Shown piece by piece: positions 51,655 to 60,841 of a DNA stretch of 64,000 bases (its first letter is position 1; every line of letters starts with the position of its first letter). Location: assembly GCA_021203065.1 (NCBI GenBank), contig JAJQBX010000032.1:310001-374000 (forward strand). The letters are read 5' to 3'. The translations under genes and the position numbers were made by a program. The stretch is from Oscillospiraceae bacterium. Its GTDB lineage: Bacteria > Bacillota > Clostridia > Oscillospirales > Ruminococcaceae. The notes beneath the pieces are model-generated. The model was not told where the DNA came from. It ran no database searches and saw only the letters and a program-made list of their open reading frames with translations.

Positions 51655-53430
51655 TTATCCGTAGATTGTCAAGCCGTCGGAAACGGTGAGCGTTATGTCC
51701 GTGCCTCCTGAATATGTGCCTCCGGTGCAGACATTGTCGATGCTTTCGCCATTCTTGTAGTTTCCGCCATAGGTTATGGTTACAGTCTCACTTGTTACCA
51801 GCATTGAAGACGAGAAGACAATATTCTCAACCGGTTTAGTGGTCTTGAAGACGTATTCCTCGCTGCCGCAGGAAATTCTGATATATGAACCGGTGGAAAC
51901 CGCACTTGCAAACGAAACCGAGATTGTATTCTGGTTTGCATCGCTCGGGTTCTTTGCGGTGGAGGCATAACCAAGCATCAGAACAGTTCCGCCGTCGATG
52001 GTGAAGCTTCCCTCGTACTTGAGTCCGCCGTCGGAATTACCGTTTACCAAGACGATTCCGTCGCTGATTGTTATATCGCCCTTGGAATCTATTGTGTCGT
52101 CATTTGAGCTGATGTAGACATATCCACCGGTGATGCTGACACTTCCGTCGGTGGCATCTTCGTTAGAGGCGTTGATGGCGTTTGATTTGGCGTTGATGTA
52201 GACTATACCGTCGGCTATTGTGACGTTCTCGCCCTCCAAGCCCTCGCTTGAAGTGGAGATAACAGTATTGCCACCGTTCACGGTTACGGAGCTGTCACTG
52301 TGAACTGCGTCGTCTCCTGAGGAGAGATTCAGAACACCGTCAGAAATTGTAATATCCCCTGCCGCATGAACCGAATCATCTGCGCTGTCGATAACAATGC
52401 TTCCGCCGTCAATATCGATAGTGCCCTGAACGCACTTCAGACCCTTTGCACTGTCAGCTGTGGTTTCATAAGCTCCACCAGCAGTTATAATGTAGATTGA
52501 GCAGTTTGAAATGGTGATTCCTGTCTCTGTCTGAACTCCGTCATTACCGGCAGTTATGGTTATATTAGAATCTGTGAAAGTAGCATAGCCGAGAGTTGAA
52601 TCGGTGTCGTTTGTAGAGCGGAGAGCGTCTTTGCCGGCAGTGACATTGACAGTAGAATTCTGAATTGTGAGACTATCCTTGCCGTTGATGCCGTTGCCTA
52701 CTGCGGTCACAGTTACATTTGTATTGATAATCTTCAAAGTATCCTTACCGATGATTCCGGCGGCATGATTGCCGTTAACTATGAGAGTTCCCGTGCCACG
52801 AATAATCAGATCATCCTTAGCAAATATTGCGGCATTGGGCTCTTCGGAAGCTGAGTCGCAGAATGAAAGCGAGAAATCGTAGCTTGAGCCGTCGGAGACG
52901 GTATTTTCAGTATTGCCATTCAGAAGAATCGTGCAGGTTCCTGCCTTGTAGACATAGATAGCTGAGCCGTTTGAGCATGAGATATTCACGCCGTTCAGTA
53001 TAAGAACAACATTCTGGTTGACGGCATTGACGATGATTCTTCCGTCATCAAGAGTTCCCGTGAATTCATAAGTTCCCTCACGGGTTATGATAATGTCTTT
53101 ATCTTCGAGGGTCACTCCCGAATCGTCGCCTGAGACGCTAACTGTTGAACCGGAAAGAGTGATTACTGTATCTCCGCTCTCGTCGGTAGTCTGAACAGCC
53201 TGTGTTGCATCGGCAAGGGAATTTTCGTTGAGAAGCTCCTTATAGGTTGCTGTCCCGTCAGTTTCTTCATCGACAGATGAAACGTCATCAGAACCTAAAA
53301 TATTCTCTACTGTATCGCTTCCGCCGAGATCCAATATCCATAAAACTGCAACGATAAGTACTACGAGGATAATAACTATAATCGCTATAGTGCCAGCGAT
53401 TGATTTTGATGCTCCATTTTTCTTTGCCAT
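51655..53430 (-). CDS. Cthe_2159-like beta-helix carbohydrate-binding surface protein
   Basis: The 591-residue protein has an N-terminal membrane helix (about 12-34, signal anchor or uncleaved signal) and a long right-handed beta-helix (about 100-500) of short repeats such as GDITISDGVLNLSSGDDAVH and SVTVNGGNTVIS. This matches the domain named after Clostridium thermocellum Cthe_2159, a pectin (polygalacturonate)-binding calcium protein. The Asp-rich turns fit calcium binding. It probably displays plant-polysaccharide binding at the cell surface. Unusually, its promoter also seems to drive trpS and ychF. Confidence 0.85.
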   Translation of the reverse strand: MAKKNGASKSIAGTIAIIVIILVVLIVAVLWILDLGGSDTVENILGSDDVSSVDEETDGTATYKELLNENSLADATQAVQTTDESGDTVITLSGSTVSVSGDDSGVTLEDKDIIITREGTYEFTGTLDDGRIIVNAVNQNVVLILNGVNISCSNGSAIYVYKAGTCTILLNGNTENTVSDGSSYDFSLSFCDSASEEPNAAIFAKDDLIIRGTGTLIVNGNHAAGIIGKDTLKIINTNVTVTAVGNGINGKDSLTIQNSTVNVTAGKDALRSTNDTDSTLGYATFTDSNITITAGNDGVQTETGITISNCSIYIITAGGAYETTADSAKGLKCVQGTIDIDGGSIVIDSADDSVHAAGDITISDGVLNLSSGDDAVHSDSSVTVNGGNTVISTSSEGLEGENVTIADGIVYINAKSNAINASNEDATDGSVSITGGYVYISSNDDTIDSKGDITISDGIVLVNGNSDGGLKYEGSFTIDGGTVLMLGYASTAKNPSDANQNTISVSFASAVSTGSYIRISCGSEEYVFKTTKPVENIVFSSSMLVTSETVTITYGGNYKNGESIDNVCTGGTYSGGTDITLTVSDGLTIYG

Positions 53431-53481
53431 ATGTAAACACTCCTTTTACAGCACGTCGTGAATCTTGATTTCTTACTGTGT

Positions 53482-53510
53482 ATTATAGCCTTTATTTTGC
53501 CGGTCGTCAA
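53482..53510 (-). promoter_or_regulatory. Promoter of the beta-helix protein-trpS-ychF unit
   Basis: On the minus strand TTGACG (53505-53510), a 17-nt spacer and TATAAT (53482-53487), just after the stop of the TtcA-like gene. Confidence 0.7.
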
Positions 53511-53512
53511 CC

Positions 53513-54355
53513 TTATTCTGACAGATTTTCGTATATCTCATTGAAGTCATAGTGCTTGCCCTTTGTTTTGTAGCCAACCATTGTGTCGAGGCAGACGTTA
53601 TGTATGCTGTTGAAAATGCTCTTGCAGACTCTGGGATTATCTTTCTGGAGACGTTTTAGGAGCATTTTAACCTCCTGCCTCTTTGAACTGTTATCACAGG
53701 CGTCGCATTTTTCGGTAAAGCGACAGGCACACTGGATGAATTCGAGATTGTTATACTGCTTCCATGCGATAATATCGTCTTCATGTACGCAATATAGAGG
53801 TCTTATAAGCTGCATACCCTCGAAATTCTTTGAGTGAACCTTTGGAGGCATTGCCTGAAGCTGAGAGCTGTAAAACATGCTCATTACGGTCGTTTCGACA
53901 ACATCGTTGAAGTGGTGCCCAAGAGCTATCTTATTACAGCCAAGTTCTTTTGCATTGATGTAGAGATGCCCCCGGCGCATTCTGGCGCAGAGATAACAGG
54001 GATTACGGTAGGTATTGTTTGCAACTGCAAAGACATTTGTCTCAAAAACGGTAATCGGGATACTAAGAAGCTTGGCGTTCTCCTCAATTTTCCGGCGATT
54101 AAGCTCGTTATAACCGGGATCCATCACAAGAAAGATAAGCTCGAACGGAACTTCACTGTGCCGCTGGAGAATTTGCAGAAGCTTCGCCATGAGCATTGAG
54201 TCTTTTCCGCCAGAGACACAGGCAGCGATTTTATCACCGGATTCTATGAGATTATAATCCCTGACAGCAGTCATAAACGGACTCCAGATATTGCTCGAGA
54301 ATACAGTCTGGATGCTCCGCTCAATTTCCTGATATGGTTCAAGGCTTTTAGCCAT
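53513..54355 (-). CDS. TtcA/TtuA-type PP-loop tRNA thiolation protein
   Basis: The 280-residue protein has the PP-loop CVSGGKDSMLMAKLL, then CYLCARMRRG (CxxC), GHHFNDVVETTVMSMFY and the late CACRFTEKCDAC cluster. These are typical of TtcA-like enzymes that bind an Fe-S cluster and place sulfur on tRNA, commonly at cytidine 32. Its start codon shares one base with the mnmA stop (TAATG), so the two thiolation enzymes are translationally coupled. Substrate assignment (C32 or another position) is tentative. Confidence 0.9.
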   Translation of the reverse strand: MAKSLEPYQEIERSIQTVFSSNIWSPFMTAVRDYNLIESGDKIAACVSGGKDSMLMAKLLQILQRHSEVPFELIFLVMDPGYNELNRRKIEENAKLLSIPITVFETNVFAVANNTYRNPCYLCARMRRGHLYINAKELGCNKIALGHHFNDVVETTVMSMFYSSQLQAMPPKVHSKNFEGMQLIRPLYCVHEDDIIAWKQYNNLEFIQCACRFTEKCDACDNSSKRQEVKMLLKRLQKDNPRVCKSIFNSIHNVCLDTMVGYKTKGKHYDFNEIYENLSE

Positions 54356-55482
54356 TATCTCATCTCTCCTATTGCCTCAGTTATTGTTCCTCCGCCGACG
54401 ACTATATCATCCTGATACAAAACCACAGCTTGTCCCTTTGTAACAGCTCTCTGCGGTTCGTCGAAAATAAGCCTGAACCTGCCATCATCCAAAAGCTCAA
54501 CGGTTGCCGGAAACTCTTTCTGGCGGTATCTGGTTTTGGCGGTGACCTTAAGACTGTCAGTAAGCTTATCAAAAGCGATCCAGTTCACATCGTCGGCAAC
54601 AAGACCTGTGCTGTAAAGCTGGTCCTGAGTTCCGACATAGACGATGTTGTTCGCCATATCTTTTTCATAGACGTAGACCGGCTCGCTATAGGATATGCCC
54701 AAGCCTCTTCGCTGCCCAATTGTATAGCCCACAGCACCATGATGCTTCCCGACGACAGTGCCATCTGAAAACCTGAAATCACCCCCGGGATAGCATTTAC
54801 CGGTGTAATTCTCCATAAAAGCTTCATAGTTTCCATCAGGAACGAAGCAGATGTCCTGACTGTCGTGCTTATGGGCGTTGAGAAAACCTTCACGTTCAGC
54901 TAATGCCCTGACTTCTGACTTTGTCATCCCACCGAGAGGGAATTTTATATGTTTGAGCTGATTCTGTGTGAGAGAATATAAAACATAGCTCTGATCCTTG
55001 GTTTCATCAATTGCTTTCTTAAGCAGGAATCTGCCGTCATTCTCTTCAATTCTTGCATAGTGACCGGTACAGATATAGAAGAGCCCTCTTCTCATGGCAA
55101 GTTCAATGAGCTTGCCGAACTTCATATAACGGTTGCAGTCGATGCAGGGGTTCGGTGTTCCGCCAGCTTCATAGGTTCTTATAAACTTATCAATAATCTT
55201 CTCTTTGAATTCAGATGTGAAATTTGCTACTTCAAACGGAATGCCAAGCCTCAGTGCACATTCGGCGGCGTCTTCAACATCTTTTTCGGTGCAGCAGGTG
55301 TGAATACTGCCTGAGTCATTGCCATGGCTGTCGTATAGGCGCATTGTAGTGCCAAGGCAGTTATAGCCTTTTTCTCGCATAAGAAAAGCCGCAACGGAGC
55401 TGTCAACTCCGCCGCTCATGGCAATCAGAACTCCGTTTCTGTCAAGCTCCATAGGCTCCACGCTTCTGAAAATAAAATCCAT
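54355..55482 (-). CDS. mnmA: tRNA-specific 2-thiouridylase MnmA
   Basis: The enzyme puts sulfur on uridine 34 of tRNA-Lys, -Glu and -Gln. The 375-residue protein has the PP-loop AMSGGVDSSVAAFLMREKGY, the catalytic Cys in NPCIDCNRYMKFG and the second Cys in DSQDICFVPDGNY, then GAVGYTIGQRRGLGI. Length and motifs match the family. AGGAG precedes the ATG by 9 nt, and a strong promoter is at 55532-55560. Confidence 0.96.
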   Translation of the reverse strand: MDFIFRSVEPMELDRNGVLIAMSGGVDSSVAAFLMREKGYNCLGTTMRLYDSHGNDSGSIHTCCTEKDVEDAAECALRLGIPFEVANFTSEFKEKIIDKFIRTYEAGGTPNPCIDCNRYMKFGKLIELAMRRGLFYICTGHYARIEENDGRFLLKKAIDETKDQSYVLYSLTQNQLKHIKFPLGGMTKSEVRALAEREGFLNAHKHDSQDICFVPDGNYEAFMENYTGKCYPGGDFRFSDGTVVGKHHGAVGYTIGQRRGLGISYSEPVYVYEKDMANNIVYVGTQDQLYSTGLVADDVNWIAFDKLTDSLKVTAKTRYRQKEFPATVELLDDGRFRLIFDEPQRAVTKGQAVVLYQDDIVVGGGTITEAIGEMR

Positions 55483-55531
55483 TGCTCAAATCTCCTGAAT
55501 ACATAACCTATCAAAGAAATAGACTTTAGTC

Positions 55532-55560
55532 ATTATAGCGCACCTACGGGCTGTTGTCAA
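55532..55560 (-). promoter_or_regulatory. Promoter of mnmA-ttcA-like unit
   Basis: On the minus strand TTGACA (55555-55560), a 17-nt spacer and TATAAT (55532-55537). Confidence 0.8.
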
Positions 55561-55572
55561 GAATCAGGTCAT

Positions 55573-55599
55573 AAAAAACGAGGCAGGTGCTCTGCCTCG
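55573..55599 (-). terminator. Terminator of the PII-like/DUF1538 operon
   Basis: CGAGGCAG pairs with CTGCCTCG and is followed by six T on the minus strand. Confidence 0.8.
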
Positions 55600-55608
55600 G
55601 TATTTATG

Positions 55609-56313
55609 TCATGCTATTCCGGCAACATTATCAACAGGCATTGAAACGACCAAGCCCTTTGCGGGGGAGTTCAATCCGCACTTCTCGCCTATCGCTTTCA
55701 TGATTGTAAGCTTGTCCTCCTGAGAAGAGATAATCATTATAATCTCACGCTCCGGCTGAACGGGAACGCCCCAGAATTCATAGGTGTCCTCGTTAACGGC
55801 TTCTCTTGCATGAAGTACCGTTCCCCCGGTTGCTCCGGCATCACGGGCTGCATCCATTACATCCTCACTGTAGCCTTGATTGACTATTGCCATTATAAGT
55901 GCGTGTCTTGGCTCAGGCATTTCGTATACATTCCTTTCCTTTCCGATAAGCTTTTCAGCATCCTCAGCATATTTTGAATTGAGCTTTTTAAGACGGTTCA
56001 GAAGAATACCACTACCACCGGATAAAACCGTGCTGAATGCAATACCGCTGTTAGGGGTGTTCAATATGAGCTCCTTATTGAGCTTTAGGAGCATCTTATC
56101 AGACATTGGCTTAGGGAGAACGGTAATAAGAATCATCTTGTCAATATTTCCAAGCCCAAAAATCTCCTTTATCTCGCTCGTGGCTGTTCCTTTTCCGTGG
56201 AAGCGGTAATATAGAGGGATTCCGCTCTGTTTGAAAAGAGCATTTGCCTTATCTGCAAGCTTCGGGTTTGATATTACAAACAACATTCTGAAAGCCAGAC
56301 GGTCATTCTCCAT
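55609..56313 (-). CDS. Tandem PII-like regulatory protein
   Basis: The 234-residue protein consists of two PII-fold halves. The first (about 10-110) has LFVISNPKLADKANALFKQS and a GKGTATSEI loop. The second (about 125-225) has HALIMAIVNQGYSEDVMDAA, the classic RDAGATGGTVLHAR and REIIMIISSQEDKLTIMKAI. The second half is close to GlnK-like proteins; the first is diverged. The ATG at 56313 follows AGGAGG by 9 nt; the upstream TTG abuts that site. It overlaps the end of a DUF1538 permease gene by 11 bp, as ammonium transporters pair with GlnK. It probably gates that permease in response to a nucleotide or anion. Confidence 0.85.
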   Translation of the reverse strand: MENDRLAFRMLFVISNPKLADKANALFKQSGIPLYYRFHGKGTATSEIKEIFGLGNIDKMILITVLPKPMSDKMLLKLNKELILNTPNSGIAFSTVLSGGSGILLNRLKKLNSKYAEDAEKLIGKERNVYEMPEPRHALIMAIVNQGYSEDVMDAARDAGATGGTVLHAREAVNEDTYEFWGVPVQPEREIIMIISSQEDKLTIMKAIGEKCGLNSPAKGLVVSMPVDNVAGIA

Positions 56314-57850
56314 TCTTTCCAACCTCCTCTATTTCGACTATCTCGTCGAGATCTTCAATAACATTCTGCTCTGCGAGCATAAGCGCAGCCCTTTCTGCTT
56401 TCTTCTGCTTGAGCTTATACGAAAGTCCCATAAGCTGAACGGCTACAAGAGGTGTGAGAGCAACAAGTGCAACGACGCCGAATGCATCGGTCATAATATT
56501 GCCGCCGAGTGCTTCACATGCTCCTATACTTAGCGGAAGAAGAAATGTACTGGTCATCGGTCCGCTGGCAACTCCGCCGGAGTCAAATGCGATACCGACA
56601 AATATATCAGGGACAAATCTTGAAAGAACTATTGCTATGATGTAGCCGGGTATCAGGATATACTGTATCGGTATGCCGAGAATCACTCTGAGCATCGAAA
56701 GCCCTACTGAAACAGATACGCCGACTGACATGCAGGTGTTCATAAGCTTTGCAGAGACAACGCCGTTTGTGACGTCAGAAACCTGCTTGTTAAGAATCTG
56801 GATTGCAGGCTCAGCCTTTACTATGTAATAGCCTATCAGCATTCCAACAGGCACGAGAAGCCATTTCGTATCCGATGATGCCAAATCTCTTCCGATTACA
56901 GTTCCGACCTGAGAGAAGCCGACATTTACGCCGGTAAGGAAAAGCACCAAACCTATGAATGTATAGACGAATCCTACGAGTATTTTCTTTATCTGCCTGC
57001 TACGATAACGGTGGCTAATGAGCTGGAAGATTATAAACATGCCTAAAATCGGCAAAATTGAGACCAGAACTTCTTTTATGTATTCTGGAATTGCAAACAG
57101 GAATTCCTTTGCAGCGTCCTGAGTTGTTATTGCCGTAGAGAGTTCGGTAGAAGTGTAATCTGCTCCGGTTGGCTGATAGAAGATTCCTAAGAGCAGAACG
57201 GCGATTATCGGTCCGACACTTGAAATTGCTACAAGACCGAAGCTGTCGTCAGAAGCATTTTTATCACTTCTGATAGAAGCCATTCCGACACCCATTGCCA
57301 TTATGAAAGGAACTGTTATAGGTCCTGTTGTAACTCCTCCGGCATCAAATGAAACTGCTAAGAACTCAGACGGAACAAAGAAAGAAATCACAATCACTAT
57401 CGCATAGAGCACAAATAGTATATTCGATAGCTTTACTCGCCTGCAGATTCTAACAACTGCAACTGAAAATAGGCTTCCCATACCAACTGCTACCGCCCAG
57501 ATAAGGACGCTGTTAGGAATTGACGGAACTTGATTCGCTAGTACCTGTAAATCTGGCTCTGCAAGCGTTATGATTGTTCCCATAACAAAGCTGGTCACCA
57601 AAGCGATGACAGTCTTACGGGATTTTGAAATCATTACGCCTATGCCCTCACCAAGAGGCGTCATAGCCATTTCAGCTCCGAGCTGGAAGAAGCCCATGCC
57701 GACAATCAGCATGACTGCGCCCGCCAAGAACATTACAAATGTCCCCAACTCAACAGGGACTAAAACTATGCTCAGAACGAGGACGATTATTGTTATAGGT
57801 AAGACAGAAGCAAAAGCCTCCATCGTTTTTTCTCTTATTTTAGGGTTCAT
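56303..57850 (-). CDS. Duplicated DUF1538 membrane permease
   Basis: The 515-residue membrane protein has two homologous halves of about six helices each. The repeat signatures are LAEPDLQVLANQVP with SFDAGGVTTGPITVPF in the first half and KAEPAIQILNKQVS with AFDSGGVASGPMTSTF in the second. The buried FDxGGVxxGPxT loops probably form the substrate or ion site in an inverted or pseudo-symmetric fold. The substrate is unknown to me. Operon pairing with a PII-like protein implies regulated transport. A promoter is at 57907-57935. Confidence 0.85.
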   Translation of the reverse strand: MNPKIREKTMEAFASVLPITIIVLVLSIVLVPVELGTFVMFLAGAVMLIVGMGFFQLGAEMAMTPLGEGIGVMISKSRKTVIALVTSFVMGTIITLAEPDLQVLANQVPSIPNSVLIWAVAVGMGSLFSVAVVRICRRVKLSNILFVLYAIVIVISFFVPSEFLAVSFDAGGVTTGPITVPFIMAMGVGMASIRSDKNASDDSFGLVAISSVGPIIAVLLLGIFYQPTGADYTSTELSTAITTQDAAKEFLFAIPEYIKEVLVSILPILGMFIIFQLISHRYRSRQIKKILVGFVYTFIGLVLFLTGVNVGFSQVGTVIGRDLASSDTKWLLVPVGMLIGYYIVKAEPAIQILNKQVSDVTNGVVSAKLMNTCMSVGVSVSVGLSMLRVILGIPIQYILIPGYIIAIVLSRFVPDIFVGIAFDSGGVASGPMTSTFLLPLSIGACEALGGNIMTDAFGVVALVALTPLVAVQLMGLSYKLKQKKAERAALMLAEQNVIEDLDEIVEIEEVGKNGE

Positions 57851-57906
57851 TTATGTGCCCTTTCAAGTGTATGATGACCAATCGAAATTACGATTTGTAA
57901 TATGGC

Positions 57907-57935
57907 TATAATACAGGATATAAGGGCTTTTGTCA
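57907..57935 (-). promoter_or_regulatory. Promoter of the DUF1538/PII-like operon
   Basis: On the minus strand TTGACA (57930-57935), a 17-nt spacer and TATTAT (57907-57912). Confidence 0.7.
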
Positions 57936-57978
57936 AGGCGAAAAGGGTAAACAGTTTTTTGAAAATGGTGATATAGGC

Positions 57979-58007
57979 TTGACAAAATATCGCTTAAATG
58001 CTACACT
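57979..58007 (+). promoter_or_regulatory. Promoter of the gtrA-like gene
   Basis: TTGACA (57979-57984), a 17-nt spacer and TACACT (58002-58007). Confidence 0.65.
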
Positions 58008-58040
58008 TGAAGCATAAGTGATGATTGCGAGGATTTAGTC

Positions 58041-58457
58041 ATGAAAGAAAACGTTAAAACCAAAGAAGAAATAATCAGGGCGTCGAAATTTGTTCTGTTC
58101 TCAATCAGCGCAGGTGTGATTCAGATTATAGTGTTTACGATTCTGAATGAGGGCTTTTCGCTGAATTACTGGGTGTGTTATCTGACGGCACTTGTGGCAT
58201 CTGTGCTGTGGAATTTCACTTTCAACCGGAAATTCACATTCCGCTCGGCAAATAATATCCCGATAGCAATGGCAAAAGTAGCAGTATTTTATGTAGTTTT
58301 TACTCCCCTCTCGACCATCGGCGGAAATGCTCTTGAAAACATTGGAGTCAATGAGTACGTAGTTCTCGCCGTGTCGATGATACTGAACTTTGTTTTAGAG
58401 TTTCTTTATGACAGGTTCTTTGTTTTCGGGGATAGTATTGACAGTGCGGTAAAGTAA
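58041..58457 (+). CDS. GtrA-family membrane protein
   Basis: The 138-residue protein has four membrane helices and the GtrA signatures KFVLFSISAGVIQIIVF, LWNFTFNRKFTF and NFVLEFLYDRFFVFG. GtrA proteins are thought to flip or handle lipid-linked sugars for cell-surface polysaccharides. It is alone on the plus strand with its own promoter, and no glycosyltransferase is next to it. Confidence 0.9.
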   Translation: MKENVKTKEEIIRASKFVLFSISAGVIQIIVFTILNEGFSLNYWVCYLTALVASVLWNFTFNRKFTFRSANNIPIAMAKVAVFYVVFTPLSTIGGNALENIGVNEYVVLAVSMILNFVLEFLYDRFFVFGDSIDSAVK

Positions 58458-58462
58458 AAAAT

Positions 58463-58487
58463 GAGCGGTTCTCAACAGAAACCGCTC
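58463..58487. terminator. Terminator between gtrA-like and GH3 genes
   Basis: GAGCGGTT pairs with AACCGCTC. On the minus strand a T run follows, so it mainly serves the GH3 gene. Confidence 0.75.
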
Positions 58488-58494
58488 TTGTTTA

Positions 58495-60696
58495 TTACTT
58501 AATCTTTTCGTTAAGCTCCGCTACAAACCTGTCGAGCATATCAACACTGAGGATTCCTCCACTGAAGCCGACTAACTTTGACAGTGGCAAATCAATCGAC
58601 ATTGCTATAGTGTCGATACCTAAATCCTCTTTGAGAAGCTTGTTGAGCGCTTCCTTTGCTATAGGATTTGCATTAAGCTCATAGACTCTTGAATCGGTAG
58701 TGAAGAAAGCTTTACTCGAGCGTGAGCTATTGACTTTTACAGAAGCTACGAGTGGCAAATCTCTTGATGACGAACCGACAAGAATCTTGTAGACGGTGGT
58801 GTCTACCTGCCAGTCGTGAGTTTCGACATCGTAATAAGCAAAACTGCGCTTATTGAGGGACATCGTGACTGTCTTTTCTTCATCAGGTTCGAGAGAAATC
58901 TTTTTGAAGCCCTTAAGCTCTCTTACAGGTCTTGAGACTGAGGGATATGTAGGCTCAACATAGAGCTCGCATATCTCTTTTCCTGCAACATTACCGGTGT
59001 TTTTGACTTTGAAGCTGACTTCAAGAGTATCGTTTTCGGATATTTCAGAAGCTGAGAGCTTTAAATCGCTGTACTCGAATGTGGTATAGCTGAGACCATA
59101 GCCGAACGGGTACATAACGTCAAGCTTCTTCTTGTCATAGTATCTGTAGCCAACGTATACTCCCTCGCTGTAGGTGGCTGTGCCCTTTTCGGGGAAGCTG
59201 AGTGCTGTAGGGTTATTTTCAAGCTTCAAGCCCCAAGTTTCGGAGAGCTTGCCGCAAGGGACAGCGTCACCGAACATGAGATTAGCACACGCTCTTGCAA
59301 CCGCCTGTCCACCGGTGTACATGGCGAGTATAGAATCTGCGGCTTCGCTCCACTCCATCTCAACCGGAGAGCCTTGGAAGAGAACGATTACTACCGGCTT
59401 GCCGAGTGCAGAAAGCTTGTTGAACAGATCTATCTGATTAGATGGCAAAGACATTGTCCATCTGTCGAAGCCCTCGCTCTCCATCCTGAAAGGAAGACCC
59501 ATGCACATTACAATCTTGTCTGAGTTCTCAGATACTGCTACTGCCTCTGAAACAAGGGCATCATCTATAGAATCATCTTCGGTTTTAAAGCCCTTTGCAT
59601 AGGTATAATTGATATTCTTGTCATCAAGTGCTTGCAAAAGATTTGAGACCTCGGTCGCATTTACACAGCTACTTCCTCCGCCCTGATAACGGATTTCCTC
59701 TGCGAATGCGCCTATTAAAGCTATTTTATCAGATTTACTCAGAGGCAGGACGCTGTTATTATTCTTAAGCAGAACTGCGCTTTCCTCCGCCGCTTTCATG
59801 GCAAGCTCATTATGGGCAACCATATCGGCTTTGTAGTTTTCGTTTCTGCCCTTAACGCCTTTTTTTACAAGTTCAATAATTCTGAGCACGTTCTTGTCAA
59901 GCTCTTCCATTGAGAGCTTGCCCGAATTTACCGCCTCGACTATAGCGGCATTTGCTGACGGGACTGGTCCGGGCATGCGGATGTCAAGACCGGCTTTTAC
60001 GCCATCGACAGGCTCATTTGCCGCTCCCCAGTCGGAAACAACGACGCCCTCATATCCCCAGTCATCACGGAGAATATCAGTGAGCAGATACTTGCTTTCG
60101 GAACAGTAATCGCCGTTGAGCTTGTTGTAGGCGGACATAATCATCCAAGGCTTAGCCTCTTTCACTGCTTCTTCGAAGCTCGAAAGATATATCTCTCTTA
60201 AGGTTCTTTCGTCAATAACTGCATTTACTGAAAACCTGTCAGTTTCCTGATTGTTTGCGGCAAAGTGCTTGATGCATGCACCGACGCCTTTTGACTGCAC
60301 GCCTCTTATGTGTCCGGAAGCCATCTTTGTTGCAAGAAGTGGATCTTCTGAGAAATACTCAAAGTTTCTTCCGCAAAGAGGACTTCTCTTGATATTTACA
60401 CCCGGTCCCAAGATAACCTGAACATCATTCGCAAGACATTCTTCGCCGAGAGCTTCGCCTATTTTATAAATCAATTCTTCATCCCAGCTGTTAGCAATCG
60501 TTGCGCTTGACGGGAAGCAGGTTGCAGGAACTGTGCCGCCGTTCTCCTCTTTTCTCAAGCCGTGAGGTCCGTCGCTCATCATAATGCTTGCAAGCTTTCC
60601 CTCAACATCAACCGTTCTCCAACAGTCTTTGCCGGATGTCAGGGATGCTTTTTCTTCGAGAGTGAGACTATTTAAAATTTCCATAGCTTTTGTCAT
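58495..60696 (-). CDS. Glycoside hydrolase family 3 (beta-glucosidase/xylosidase)
   Basis: The 733-residue cytoplasmic enzyme (no signal peptide) has the GH3 N-terminal barrel with MMSDGPHGLRKE, CIKHFAANNQETDR and the nucleophile motif VVVSDWGA (Asp about 222). The alpha/beta sandwich has YQGGGSSCVN and PVVIVLFQGSP, and a C-terminal FN3-like domain follows (FGYGLSYTTFEY...). It cleaves terminal beta-linked glucose or xylose from oligosaccharides. GGAGG precedes the ATG. It is divergent from a GH39 gene across a 145-nt gap with two promoters, so both probably act on imported oligosaccharides. Confidence 0.94.
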   Translation of the reverse strand: MTKAMEILNSLTLEEKASLTSGKDCWRTVDVEGKLASIMMSDGPHGLRKEENGGTVPATCFPSSATIANSWDEELIYKIGEALGEECLANDVQVILGPGVNIKRSPLCGRNFEYFSEDPLLATKMASGHIRGVQSKGVGACIKHFAANNQETDRFSVNAVIDERTLREIYLSSFEEAVKEAKPWMIMSAYNKLNGDYCSESKYLLTDILRDDWGYEGVVVSDWGAANEPVDGVKAGLDIRMPGPVPSANAAIVEAVNSGKLSMEELDKNVLRIIELVKKGVKGRNENYKADMVAHNELAMKAAEESAVLLKNNNSVLPLSKSDKIALIGAFAEEIRYQGGGSSCVNATEVSNLLQALDDKNINYTYAKGFKTEDDSIDDALVSEAVAVSENSDKIVMCMGLPFRMESEGFDRWTMSLPSNQIDLFNKLSALGKPVVIVLFQGSPVEMEWSEAADSILAMYTGGQAVARACANLMFGDAVPCGKLSETWGLKLENNPTALSFPEKGTATYSEGVYVGYRYYDKKKLDVMYPFGYGLSYTTFEYSDLKLSASEISENDTLEVSFKVKNTGNVAGKEICELYVEPTYPSVSRPVRELKGFKKISLEPDEEKTVTMSLNKRSFAYYDVETHDWQVDTTVYKILVGSSSRDLPLVASVKVNSSRSSKAFFTTDSRVYELNANPIAKEALNKLLKEDLGIDTIAMSIDLPLSKLVGFSGGILSVDMLDRFVAELNEKIK

Positions 60697-60730
60697 ATAA
60701 GTTTCCTCCGTTCGGAATAAATCAATGCCA

Positions 60731-60759
60731 ATTATAGCATTTGCAGGCTTTCTTGTAAA
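60731..60759 (-). promoter_or_regulatory. Promoter of the GH3 gene
   Basis: On the minus strand TTTACA (60754-60759), a 17-nt spacer and TATAAT (60731-60736). Confidence 0.7.
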
Positions 60760-60778
60760 GACGTCTTTTATAAATTAT

Positions 60779-60807
60779 TTGACAGCATGACCCATTCATG
60801 ATATACT
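60779..60807 (+). promoter_or_regulatory. Promoter of the GH39 gene
   Basis: TTGACA (60779-60784), a 17-nt spacer and TATACT (60802-60807). Confidence 0.75.
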
Positions 60808-60841
60808 GAACTCACTTGGAAATTATATTGGAGGCTTTTAT

